A stretch of DNA of 12,310 bases from DATGEO01 sp035310015 (GTDB lineage: Bacteria > Chloroflexota > Dormibacteria > Dormibacterales > Dormibacteraceae): contig DATGEO010000090.1 in the NCBI GenBank assembly GCA_035310015.1, positions 1 to 12,310 on the forward strand, written 5' to 3'. The notes beneath the pieces are model-generated. The model saw nothing but the letters and a program-made list of their open reading frames with translations, was not told where the DNA came from and did no database searches. The translations under genes and the position numbers were made by a program. Positions within the stretch are counted from its first letter, which is position 1. The number at the start of each line of letters is the position of its first letter. Of the stretch, positions 6,125 through 12,310 are shown piece by piece.

Positions 6125-7213
6125 ATGGCGCCAAGCATCACCGTCCCAATCTGGGAAGAACCCGTCCGCGGCTCGTTCGGCGACCCCTCGGTGCTCTCGC
6201 TGCCGGGCGTGGAGCGCATGCGCAGGACCGTGCGCCAGAGCTATGTCCCGCCGCCGATCCATCACCTGACGGGCCTCACCCCCACCGAGTCGGGCTTCGG
6301 CACCTCGACGTTCGCGATGCCCGCCTCGCCGTGGCTGCAGACCACCGTGCCGGGCCTGATGACCGGCGGCGTCCTCGCGTTCCTCGCCGACGGCCCGCTC
6401 GGCACGGCGATCGTGACCGTGCTGCCGCCGCTGGGCTACATGACGACCTCCGACCTGTCGCTGAGCTTCCTGCACCCGGCCACGCTCGACAGCGGAACGC
6501 TCATCGCGCGCGGGCGGCTGGTGCACGGCGGCCGCTCGGTCGCGCTGTCCGAGGTGTCGATCGACGACGCGCAGGGCCATCACCTCGCGCACGGAACATC
6601 GCGGGGATTCCTGCTCACAGCACCCGGTGCGCCATCCGCCAACGGCGAGCGCGCCGTCCTGCCGGCTTACGCGACGCCGGACCCGTACCTGCGCCGGCCG
6701 GTGGCGGGTGCGCCGATCGACCTCGAGCGCTGGAGCTCCATCACCGGCCTCGAGGCTCTGCGCGGGTGCATCGCGTTCGAGAACGTCCCGCCGATCTATC
6801 ACCTGACCGGCCTGCATCCGACCAAAGCATCTGAGGGCGAGTGCACGTTCGTGATGCCCGCGAGCCCGTGGCTCTGCTCGCCCCAGCCGGTGCTGTACGG
6901 AGGCGCGATCGCGCTGCTCGCCGACGCCGCCCTCTCGTGCGCGGTGATGACGACGATTCCGGCGCGCTCGTCGTTCGCCTCCCTCGACCTGAAGGTCAAC
7001 TACCTGCGTCCGGTCATTCCCGACGGCGGCCTGCTCACGGCCCGGGCCCGCCTGGTGCACCGCGGCCGGTCGATGGCCATCGCCACCGCCGAGCTGTTCA
7101 ACGAAGAGGGCAAGAAGATCGCGATCGCGAGCTCGTTTTCGATGCTGCTGCCGCAACCCTGGAGCGAGCTCACCGCAAGTGACCGCGAGCTTCCCGCCCC
7201 GGAAACCAGCTGA
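6125..7213 (+). CDS. Tandem double-hotdog PaaI-type acyl-CoA thioesterase
   Basis: This 362-residue protein is made of two hotdog domains of the PaaI/4HBT type, which hydrolyse acyl-CoA thioesters. Half one covers about 40-166, with the hotdog helix LMTGGVLAFLADGPLGTAI (78-96). Half two covers about 216-343, with VLYGGAIALLADAALSCAV (256-274). The duplication is obvious: both halves carry PPI-[HY]-HLTGL, a MPASPWL stretch, GG-x5-LAD, and RLVH-x-GRS. The Asp in LAD is the usual catalytic or substrate-contact residue and is present in both halves. The His that often precedes GG is Thr in half one and Tyr in half two. A loop rich in Pro and Ala (167-205) joins the halves. ATG 6125 is preferred because GGTGAGG lies 5 bases upstream; GTG 6122 is also possible. 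It is convergent with the third dehydrogenase, and the substrate is unknown. Confidence 0.85.
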   Translation: MAPSITVPIWEEPVRGSFGDPSVLSLPGVERMRRTVRQSYVPPPIHHLTGLTPTESGFGTSTFAMPASPWLQTTVPGLMTGGVLAFLADGPLGTAIVTVLPPLGYMTTSDLSLSFLHPATLDSGTLIARGRLVHGGRSVALSEVSIDDAQGHHLAHGTSRGFLLTAPGAPSANGERAVLPAYATPDPYLRRPVAGAPIDLERWSSITGLEALRGCIAFENVPPIYHLTGLHPTKASEGECTFVMPASPWLCSPQPVLYGGAIALLADAALSCAVMTTIPARSSFASLDLKVNYLRPVIPDGGLLTARARLVHRGRSMAIATAELFNEEGKKIAIASSFSMLLPQPWSELTASDRELPAPETS

Positions 7214-7215
7214 AC

Positions 7216-7290
7216 ATCCGAGTGCTGGCTCCCGGACCCCTTGCGCGCCGAGTGCGCGTCCGAGAGCCGGCTCCCGGACGGTTGCGGCGC
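7216..7290. repeat. Pair of direct palindromic repeats between convergent genes
   Basis: Two 22-base copies (7216-7237 and 7258-7279) differ at three positions and share CCGAG and GGCTCCCGGAC. The second copy is itself a near-perfect palindrome: 11-base arms with one A-C mismatch meet at GCCGGC. The element fills the 81-base space between the convergent thioesterase and dehydrogenase genes. It could fold in both transcripts and act as a two-way transcript end, but no T-run follows on either strand. Otherwise the gap is empty. Confidence 0.5.
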
Positions 7291-7294
7291 GGTG

Positions 7295-8455
7295 CTAGAG
7301 CCCGAGCAGGCGTCCGATCAGCATTCGCTGCACCTCGGACGTGCCTTCGCCTATCTCGTTGATCTTCACGTCGCGCCAGTAGCGGGCGACGGGATAGTCC
7401 TCCATGAAGCCGTAGCCGCCGTGGATCTGGACGGCCTGGTCCGCGGCTCGCTTGGCGGCCTCTGACGCGTACAGCTTGGCGAAGGCGGCGAGCATCCGGA
7501 CCTCGTCCGTGGCATGCCGCGAGCCGTGGTGATAGGCCGTCGCCGCGCGGTACACCATCGTGCGCGCGAGCTCCGTTTCCATGGCCATGTCCGCGAGCTT
7601 GAACTGGATCGCCTGGTGCTTGGACAGCGGCTGGCCGAAAGCCGTGCGCTCCTTCGCGTACGCGAGGGACGCGTCGAGGCAGGCCTGCGCCAGGCCCACG
7701 GACAGCGCGCCGATCGCGATGCGCCCGCCGGTCAGCGTGTGCAGGAACTGGCGGTAGCCGCCGCCGCGCTCGCCGAGCATGTTCTCCTGCGGCACCGTGC
7801 AGCCGTCGAAGCTCAGCGGATGCGTGTCGGACGAATGCCAACCGAGCTTGCGGTACGACGGCTGCACCACGTAGCCGGGCGTGCCGGCCGGCACCAGGAA
7901 CGCGCTGATCTCGAGCCGCTCGTCGCTCTTGCCGGTGACCGCCGTGATGGTCACGCCGGCCGAGATGTCGGTGCCGCAGTTGGTGATGAACTGCTTGGCG
8001 CCGCTGATGACCCATTCCCCGTCTCTCTGCTCGGCGCGCGTCCTGGTCGCGCCGGCGTCTGACCCCGCCTGGGGCTCGGTCAGCCCAAACGCCCAGAGCT
8101 TGCGGCCGGCCAGCAGGTCGGGCAGCCACTTCTGCTTCTGCTTGGGCGAGCCGAAGTCGTGGAGCGGCGCCGCGCCGAGGCAAACCCCGGCCTCGAGCGT
8201 GATGCCGACTCCGGCGTCGGCGCGCGAGATCTCCTCGATCGCCAGGCACAGGGACAGGAAGTCGCCGCCCGCCCCGCCGTGCTCCTCGCCGAACGGCAGG
8301 CCGAAGAGCCCCAGCTCACCCATCTGCCGGACGACGTCGTAGCCGAACTTGTGCTCGCGGTCGAGCTCTTCCGCCACCGGCGCGACCACCTCCCGGGCAA
8401 AGTCGCGGCAGAGGTCGCGGATCGCTTTCTGTTCGTGGCTCAGTTCGAAGTCCAT
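7295..8455 (-). CDS. Acyl-CoA dehydrogenase C
   Basis: This 386-residue FAD-dependent acyl-CoA dehydrogenase has complete family motifs: MDFELSHEQKAIRD at the start, signature one GLTEPQAGSDAGA (124-136), the FAD-contacting ERTAFGQPLSKHQAIQ (269-284), signature two QIHGGYGFMEDYP (343-355), and the catalytic Glu370 in GEGTSEVQR. It oxidises an acyl-CoA to the enoyl-CoA with ETF as acceptor. The GEG in place of the common YEG at the catalytic Glu, and GTDIS after FITNC, separate it from the two upstream dehydrogenases, so it is not a recent copy. The start is ATG 8455 with AAGGA about 9 bases upstream; the open frame beyond it runs through the divergent promoter region and was rejected. It is convergent with the thioesterase and divergent from the alpha/beta hydrolase. 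Specificity cannot be assigned. Confidence 0.93.
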   Translation of the reverse strand: MDFELSHEQKAIRDLCRDFAREVVAPVAEELDREHKFGYDVVRQMGELGLFGLPFGEEHGGAGGDFLSLCLAIEEISRADAGVGITLEAGVCLGAAPLHDFGSPKQKQKWLPDLLAGRKLWAFGLTEPQAGSDAGATRTRAEQRDGEWVISGAKQFITNCGTDISAGVTITAVTGKSDERLEISAFLVPAGTPGYVVQPSYRKLGWHSSDTHPLSFDGCTVPQENMLGERGGGYRQFLHTLTGGRIAIGALSVGLAQACLDASLAYAKERTAFGQPLSKHQAIQFKLADMAMETELARTMVYRAATAYHHGSRHATDEVRMLAAFAKLYASEAAKRAADQAVQIHGGYGFMEDYPVARYWRDVKINEIGEGTSEVQRMLIGRLLGL

Positions 8456-8479
8456 CGCATGCAATCCTTGCACGCGCGT

Positions 8480-8509
8480 GTCGTACACATCTGCGATACA
8501 GATCGTCAA
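8480..8509 (-). promoter_or_regulatory. Candidate promoter for acyl-CoA dehydrogenase C
   Basis: On the minus strand TTGACG (8509-8504) is a near-consensus -35 box. Eighteen bases further, TACGAC (8485-8480) is a fair -10 box, and the ATG follows 24 bases after it, leaving room for the AAGGA ribosome site. The match is moderate and unsupported by any second copy. Confidence 0.35.
8489..8503. promoter_or_regulatory. Candidate operator: ATCTG-CGATA-CAGAT palindrome
   Basis: A perfect inverted repeat has 5-base arms and a 5-base centre. It lies exactly between the proposed -35 and -10 boxes of dehydrogenase C. A second small palindrome, GTGT-CGT-ACAC (8478-8488), is directly beside it. This is the usual place for a repressor site in a divergent promoter, and fatty acid genes are often under TetR- or GntR-type control. 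No regulator is encoded in the window, so the link is inference. Confidence 0.35.
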
Positions 8510-8537
8510 AGGCCTCCAGGACCTCGACGGTCCGAAC

Positions 8538-9353
8538 GTGAACCCGGCGTGCCACACGCGGCTTTACACGCACGGCCGGCCCACGGAGCGCGCATTGCTC
8601 CTGCTGCACGGGTTCACGAACTGCCCCGCGCAGTTCGACGCTCTGGGCCGGATCTTCTTCGAGCGCGGCTGGAACGTCCTCATCCCCCGGTATCCGCGCC
8701 ACGGCTACAAGGACCGCCTCAGCACCGCGATCGCAGAGCTGCGGGCCGACCACCTGTTCGCGGTCGCGAACCGGGGCGCGGAGGCTGCGGCCGGTCTCGG
8801 GGAGCGTGTCACCGTGGCGGGCCTTTCGCTCGGAGGCATCCTCACCGGCCACATCGCCGAGACGAGGGAGGTCGAGCGCGCGGTCCTGATCGCGCCGATG
8901 TTCGGGCTGAAGCCCATTCCCGCGCCAGCCCTGGCGGCGTTGACGCAGATCGCGTACGTGGTGCCGAACTTCTACGTCTGGTGGAACGCAAAGGCGCGCG
9001 ACGGGATCGGCCCGCCCCACGGTTACCCGCGCTTCGCGACGCATGCCTATGCCGCGCTGTTCACCACCGCGAGTCGCGTCATGGCCGCCGCCCGGCGCGC
9101 CAGGCCAAAAGCGGCGAGCATCGGCGTGATCACCAACGCCGCAGAGCCGCGGCTGGACAATCGCCACACCCGCCGGCTGGTCGCTGCCTGGCGCGGGCAC
9201 GGCGCGGACGTGGACACGTTCGAGTTCCCGGCGGCGGACCGGCTGCCGCACGACCTCATCGACCCGGTGGCCAACCCGCCGCAGGTGACCGGGCGCTCGT
9301 ACCCGGTGGTCGCGCGGATGATCGACGGCTCTAGCCCGCCGGAACCTTCATGA
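8538..9353 (+). CDS. Alpha/beta hydrolase (serine esterase/lipase type)
   Basis: This 271-residue hydrolase has the alpha/beta fold. ALLLLHGFTNCP (19-30) carries the oxyanion-hole HGF turn, and the nucleophile elbow is GLSLGG with Ser97. A probable acid, Asp207, lies in EPRLDNRH, and the catalytic His238 is in RLPHDLID. YPRHGYKDR (52-60) is typical of carboxylesterase-like members. It probably cleaves a carboxylic ester in the cytoplasm; the substrate is unknown. There is no signal peptide. The start is uncertain. GTG 8538 gives the VNPACHTRLYTHG beginning and leaves 82 bases for the divergent promoters. GTG 8478 would add 20 residues but sits on the promoter region and lacks a ribosome site. 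Neither has a clear Shine-Dalgarno. Its 3' end overlaps the end of the convergent GNAT gene by 23 bases. Confidence 0.85.
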   Translation: MNPACHTRLYTHGRPTERALLLLHGFTNCPAQFDALGRIFFERGWNVLIPRYPRHGYKDRLSTAIAELRADHLFAVANRGAEAAAGLGERVTVAGLSLGGILTGHIAETREVERAVLIAPMFGLKPIPAPALAALTQIAYVVPNFYVWWNAKARDGIGPPHGYPRFATHAYAALFTTASRVMAAARRARPKAASIGVITNAAEPRLDNRHTRRLVAAWRGHGADVDTFEFPAADRLPHDLIDPVANPPQVTGRSYPVVARMIDGSSPPEPS

Positions 9354-9831
9354 GCATCTCGAACTCCATCGCCGGCTCGCCTTCCCGGACGGGCTGAGCG
9401 CGGCCTGTCCGGGCGAAGCCCGCTCGCGAGTAAGCCCGCTCCGCGGGGTCGTTGCCTTCGACGACCCACAACCGCAGCTCCTCGAAGCCCGCGGTCGTGG
9501 CCCAGACAGCGACCTCCTCGATGAGCCGCGCGGCCACGCCCTTGCCCCGCCACTCGGGCGCGACCCACATCGAGATGAGCTCGCCGAACCGACCTGAGGG
9601 GTCGACGATTCCCCCGGCGGTTCCCACCACCCCCTCCCCGACCATGGCGACGAACTGGGTGCGAGCCGCAAGCCCCTCGCGCCAGCTCGCCTCGTCGCGG
9701 CCGAGTGTGGCTTCCAGCGTCGCGCTGAACGCCTGCGGCGAATCGCGGAGGGACGAGAGCCGGACGTCGCGAAAGACCTGCCAGTCGTCCGCCGTCAAGC
9801 GCCGGAGAACGACGTCAGTTGCCGAGGACAA
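9331..9831 (-). CDS. GNAT family N-acetyltransferase
   Basis: GNAT enzymes transfer an acyl group, usually acetyl, from acyl-CoA to an amine. This 166-residue protein has the normal domain length. VVLRRLTADDWQVFRDVRL (7-25) is motif C/D-like. The core beta4-alpha3 motif A is ISMWVAPEWRGKGVAARLIEEV (86-107), whose R-G-K-G-V-A (95-100) loop binds the CoA pyrophosphate. LRLWVVEGNDPAERAYSRAGF (119-139) is motif B, with the usual Asn and Tyr. The acceptor is unknown. The start is a TTG at 9831, with AAGG just upstream inside the DUF2752 gene, giving a 17-base overlap; no ATG or GTG lies in frame before the conserved core. It is the last gene of the sucCD operon, which may be placement without a shared function. 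Confidence 0.88.
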   Translation of the reverse strand: MSSATDVVLRRLTADDWQVFRDVRLSSLRDSPQAFSATLEATLGRDEASWREGLAARTQFVAMVGEGVVGTAGGIVDPSGRFGELISMWVAPEWRGKGVAARLIEEVAVWATTAGFEELRLWVVEGNDPAERAYSRAGFARTGRAQPVREGEPAMEFEMLMKVPAG

Positions 9832-10243
9832 AAACCTTCAGCACCCAGCTGACCGCGATCGCGCTGACGCCGGCGACGGTCAAAAGCCGCCACTGGTTGG
9901 ACGTCAGGTTCACCGACCAGGTGCGGCCGGTGATCAGCCCCGACGCCAGGCCCGCCACCCCCGCGAGCGAGCCCACGAAGAACACGGGACCGAGCGGGTA
10001 AAGCCGCACCGCGTCGCTGATGTCGCCCTGCCACAAGTACGCGAACGACCGGGTGCCGCCGCAAAAGGGGCAGGGATGGCCGGTGAGGTAGTAGAACGGG
10101 CAGGGCGGGAAGGCGATGTGCGAAGCGTGCAGCGTCCAGTAGACCCTCGTGTACACGAGCCAGACGAGAAGACCGGCAAACAAGCCGAGGTCGCGCGCCC
10201 GGTCGGCGGGAACGGCCCGGGAGAGGGCCAGCGGCGAGACCAT
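9815..10243 (-). CDS. DUF2752 membrane protein
   Basis: This small integral membrane protein has 142 residues. The DUF2752 hallmark is a Cys-Pro-x-Cys-Gly-x-Thr-Arg motif after a membrane segment: here HPCPFCGGTRSFAYLWQGD (56-74), with Cys58 and Cys61, and a later YPLGP (82-86). An extra CPF (Cys48) precedes it. Membrane segments lie near 17-35, 85-105 and 118-140. The family function is not established; the conserved cysteines suggest metal or redox chemistry but this is unproven. The start is ATG 10243, 11 bases after the sucD stop, without a visible Shine-Dalgarno, so translation is probably coupled to sucD. It overlaps the GNAT gene by 17 bases. Confidence 0.87.
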   Translation of the reverse strand: MVSPLALSRAVPADRARDLGLFAGLLVWLVYTRVYWTLHASHIAFPPCPFYYLTGHPCPFCGGTRSFAYLWQGDISDAVRLYPLGPVFFVGSLAGVAGLASGLITGRTWSVNLTSNQWRLLTVAGVSAIAVSWVLKVFVLGN

Positions 10244-10254
10244 TTGCGCCGAGT

Positions 10255-11118
10255 TTAGTTGTTGAGCAGGCCCACGATCTGATCGGTGGTGTCGGCCACC
10301 GCCACGCCTGCCGTCCGGAAGGCCTCTTCCTTGCTCTTGGCCGTGCCGCGGTTCCCGGAGATGATCGCGCCCGCGTGACCCATGCGCTTGCCTTCAGGGG
10401 CGGTGCGTCCGGAGATGAAGGCGACGGTCTTCAGCCGGCTGCCGCGGCCGAGCAGCTCGGCTGCCCGCTCCTCGTCGCTGCCGCCGATCTCGCCGATGAC
10501 GACGAGGTGCGTGGTCTCCGGGTCCTTCTCGAACAGCGCGACCACGTCGCTGAAGGTCAGCCCGAGCACCGGGTCGCCGCCGATGCCGACGATCGTCGAC
10601 TGGCCCATGCCCGCGGCCGTCAGCGCCGAGGCCACCTCGTAGGTCAGCGTGCCGCTGCGCGAGACGAGGCCGACGTGGCCGGCAGACGTGATTCGCTGCG
10701 GGATGATGCCGATCTTGCCCGCGCCGGGCGTGATCAGGCCCGGGCAGTTGGGGCCGATCAGGCGTGCTGCGGGATGGCCGCGGAGGTAGTCCTTGACCCG
10801 GATCATGTCCTGGATCGGGATCCCCTCGGTGATGCAGACGATGAGGGTGATGCCCGCGGCCGCGGCTTCCATGATCGCGTCGGGCGCGAACGCGGGTGGG
10901 ACGAAGATCCCGGACGCGCTGGCGCCGGTCGCCTGGACGGCGTCCGCGACGGTGTTGAACACCGGCACGCCGAGGTGGGTCGTGCCGCCCTTGCCGGGGC
11001 TCGTGCCGCCGACGAGCGCGGTGCCCATGGCCTGCATCTGCTCGGCGTGGAACGTGCCCTCGCGGCCGGTGATGCCCTGGACGATCACCTTCGTCGATTT
11101 GTCGAGAAGGATGCTCAA
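10255..11118 (-). CDS. sucD: Succinyl-CoA synthetase (ADP- or GDP-forming), alpha subunit
   Basis: SucD with SucC makes succinate and a nucleoside triphosphate from succinyl-CoA in the TCA cycle, in the cytoplasm. This 287-residue subunit is full length. The CoA-binding Rossmann domain begins with [17 protein letters not shown] (8-24). TSPGKGG (39-45) and [11 protein letters not shown] (121-131) follow, with SRSGTLTYE (153-161). The active-site His248 in [11 protein letters not shown] is the residue phosphorylated in the reaction. Glu208-Glu217 carries the usual EIGGSDEE loop. The start is a TTG at 11118 that shares bases with the sucC stop (TTGA). A GGGGAGG Shine-Dalgarno lies 4 bases upstream but is part of a perfect 9-base hairpin, so translation probably depends on ribosomes finishing sucC. 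Assignment is firm. Confidence 0.97.
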   Translation of the reverse strand: MSILLDKSTKVIVQGITGREGTFHAEQMQAMGTALVGGTSPGKGGTTHLGVPVFNTVADAVQATGASASGIFVPPAFAPDAIMEAAAAGITLIVCITEGIPIQDMIRVKDYLRGHPAARLIGPNCPGLITPGAGKIGIIPQRITSAGHVGLVSRSGTLTYEVASALTAAGMGQSTIVGIGGDPVLGLTFSDVVALFEKDPETTHLVVIGEIGGSDEERAAELLGRGSRLKTVAFISGRTAPEGKRMGHAGAIISGNRGTAKSKEEAFRTAGVAVADTTDQIVGLLNN

Positions 11119-12310
11119 GCTCCCTCCCCAGCGTCTGGGGAGGTGGCGCCGCGCGAAGCGCCGCGCCGGAGGGGGGCGCCACCTTCAGAGGTGAGCTCCA
11201 CGATCTTCTGCGCCGCCTCCCACGCGTTCGCGCCCGGCTCGATCCCGTTCTCCTTCAGGATCGTCCGGCCCTCCTCCTCGCGGGTGCCGCTCATGCGGAC
11301 CACGAGCGGCAGCTTCATGCCGAGGTTGTTCTTCGCCGTCACCAGGCCGCGCGCCACCTCGTCTCCGCGGGTGATGCCGCCGAAGACGTTCATCAGCACC
11401 CCCTTGACCTTCGGGTTCATCAGGATCACGGCCAGGGCGTTCTCCACGACCTCGGCCTTCGCACCGCCGCCGATGTCGCAGAAGTTGGCCGCGCTACCGC
11501 CCGCCCGCTGCACGAGGTCGAGGGTGCTCATGCACAGGCCGGCGCCGTTGCCGATGATGCCGATGTCGCCGTCGAGCGACACGTAGGTGAGGCCGCGCTT
11601 CTTCGCCTCGACCTCGTAGGGATCGCCCTCCAGCACCGAGCCATAGCGCTCCTCGAGATCCTTGTGCCGCCAGATGGCGTTGTCGTCGATCTCGAGCTTG
11701 GCGTCACCGGCCACGATCTCGCCGGACTTCGTGAGCACCAGCGGGTTGATCTCCGCGGTCACGGCGTCGAGCTCGGGGATCGCCCGGTGAAGCTTCTTCA
11801 CGACCGCCGTCAATGGACGTGCGAGCTCGCCCAGGCCGGCCTGGTAGACGAGCGCGTTCAGCTCGAAGTCGAGCGGCCCTCGCCATGGGTTCGGGTAGAG
11901 GCGCGCGATCGCCTCCGGCTCCTCCTCGGCGACCTGCTCGATGTCCATGCCGCCGCGCGCCGAGAGCATCAGGATGTTGGCGCGCGCGTCGCGGTCGACG
12001 GTGAAACCGAGATAGATCTCGCGGTCGATGTCGAGCGCGCCCTCGCAGTAGACCAGCGGCACCTTGAAGCCCTTGATGTCCATGCCGATGATCTGCTCGG
12101 CCGCCCTCCGCGCCTCGTCCGCGTTGCGCGCCAGCTTGATGCCGCCGGCCTTGCCCCGGCCGCCCACGGGCACCTGCGCCTTTACCGCCACCGGGCCGAG
12201 GTCGGCGCAGGCCTGGGCGGCTTCGTCGGGCGTCCGCGCGACGCGGCCCGGGGGGATGGAGATGCCGAGCGAGGCGAGGACTTCCTTGGCCTGATACTCG
12301 AGCAGCTTCA
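11115..12310 (-). CDS. sucC: Succinyl-CoA synthetase, beta subunit (only the first base of the start codon is missing)
   Basis: The beta subunit binds the nucleotide through an ATP-grasp domain and joins SucD to form succinyl-CoA synthetase. The chain reads (M)[16 protein letters not shown] at the right edge, so only one base of the start codon is outside. Features in order: [10 protein letters not shown] near 50, where the ATP-grasp glycine loop lies; [13 protein letters not shown] and [14 protein letters not shown] with Mg/ATP ligands; the flavodoxin-like C-domain [42 protein letters not shown] normal SucC would end near KIVELT. Here a further 24 residues, rich in Gly, Arg and Pro (about 375-398), are encoded by a palindromic repeat. 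That tail is probably an unstructured add-on. The total of about 398 residues is longer than usual for this reason. Nucleotide specificity cannot be told. Assignment is firm. Confidence 0.97.
   Translation of the reverse strand, partial: KLLEYQAKEVLASLGISIPPGRVARTPDEAAQACADLGPVAVKAQVPVGGRGKAGGIKLARNADEARRAAEQIIGMDIKGFKVPLVYCEGALDIDREIYLGFTVDRDARANILMLSARGGMDIEQVAEEEPEAIARLYPNPWRGPLDFELNALVYQAGLGELARPLTAVVKKLHRAIPELDAVTAEINPLVLTKSGEIVAGDAKLEIDDNAIWRHKDLEERYGSVLEGDPYEVEAKKRGLTYVSLDGDIGIIGNGAGLCMSTLDLVQRAGGSAANFCDIGGGAKAEVVENALAVILMNPKVKGVLMNVFGGITRGDEVARGLVTAKNNLGMKLPLVVRMSGTREEEGRTILKENGIEPGANAWEAAQKIVELTSEGGAPLRRGASRGATSPDAGEGA
11121..11183. repeat. Palindromic repeat element inside the 3' end of sucC
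   Basis: The element is built from a perfect 9-base hairpin, CCTCCCCAG-CGT-CTGGGGAGG (11123-11143), and an overlapping perfect inverted pair, GGTGGCGCC (11142-11150) and GGCGCCACC (11175-11183). A GC-only middle contains the smaller GCGC-GAA-GCGC. This architecture looks like the dispersed mosaic elements common in GC-rich genomes. It lies in frame and supplies the last 24 codons of sucC as well as the ribosome site of sucD. Confidence 0.65.

Noticed and set aside
5002..7156. Two long minus-strand open frames opposite the propeller and thioesterase genes
   Set aside because: Arg/Val/Asp/His-rich shadows with no motifs; the plus-strand genes show obvious family features.
2140..8455. Three acyl-CoA dehydrogenases and a thioesterase as a natural-product cluster
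   Set aside because: No polyketide, peptide synthetase, carrier protein or tailoring genes are present; the content fits ordinary acyl-CoA catabolism.
8159..9334. Plus-strand open frame of 391 codons across dehydrogenase C and the hydrolase
   Set aside because: It crosses two real genes in the wrong frame and has shadow-like composition.
1..12310. tRNA, rRNA, CRISPR arrays, transposases, phage genes or defence systems
   Set aside because: Read for on both strands and none seen; no regularly spaced repeats, transposase motifs or RNA gene folds were recognised.

Overview
This window is high-GC bacterial chromosome with tightly packed genes, several GTG and TTG starts, and start/stop overlaps of 1-17 bases. 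It carries a LytR-CpsA-Psr protein, DUF4190/DUF4013 membrane proteins, a YVTN beta-propeller and several acyl-CoA dehydrogenases. That mix fits a soil-type Actinomycetota, Chloroflexota or Dormibacterota-like organism. The phylum is an inference and is weakly held; the sequence contains no rRNA or marker gene to settle it.

Layout. (1) 1-4415, minus strand: acyl-CoA dehydrogenase A -> acyl-CoA dehydrogenase B -> DUF4190 protein -> DUF4013 protein -> Pro/Gly-rich DUF4190 protein, all nearly touching and probably one operon. The LytR-CpsA-Psr gene follows behind its own promoter and runs off the left edge. (2) 4416-7213, plus strand: a divergent promoter region with a 23-bp palindrome, then an unrecognised 140-residue protein, a membrane-anchored seven-bladed YVTN/YncE propeller, and a tandem double-hotdog thioesterase. 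(3) 7295-8455, minus strand: a third acyl-CoA dehydrogenase, convergent with the thioesterase. (4) 8538-9353, plus strand: an alpha/beta hydrolase, divergent from it. (5) 9331-12310, minus strand: sucC -> sucD -> DUF2752 membrane protein -> GNAT acetyltransferase, a compact operon. The first base of the sucC start codon falls just outside the right edge.

The recurring theme is acyl-CoA chemistry: three flavin acyl-CoA dehydrogenases, a hotdog thioesterase and succinyl-CoA synthetase. This looks like ordinary catabolic housekeeping. I see no phage, transposon, CRISPR, RNA gene or defence island, and no convincing new multi-gene system. The signals most worth a second look are: an acyl-CoA dehydrogenase that has lost two conserved elements of the inter-subunit FAD site while keeping its catalytic Glu; a repeat-derived hairpin at the sucC/sucD junction that extends SucC by about 24 residues and buries the sucD Shine-Dalgarno; two candidate operators placed on promoters; and a small conserved-looking protein of unknown function.
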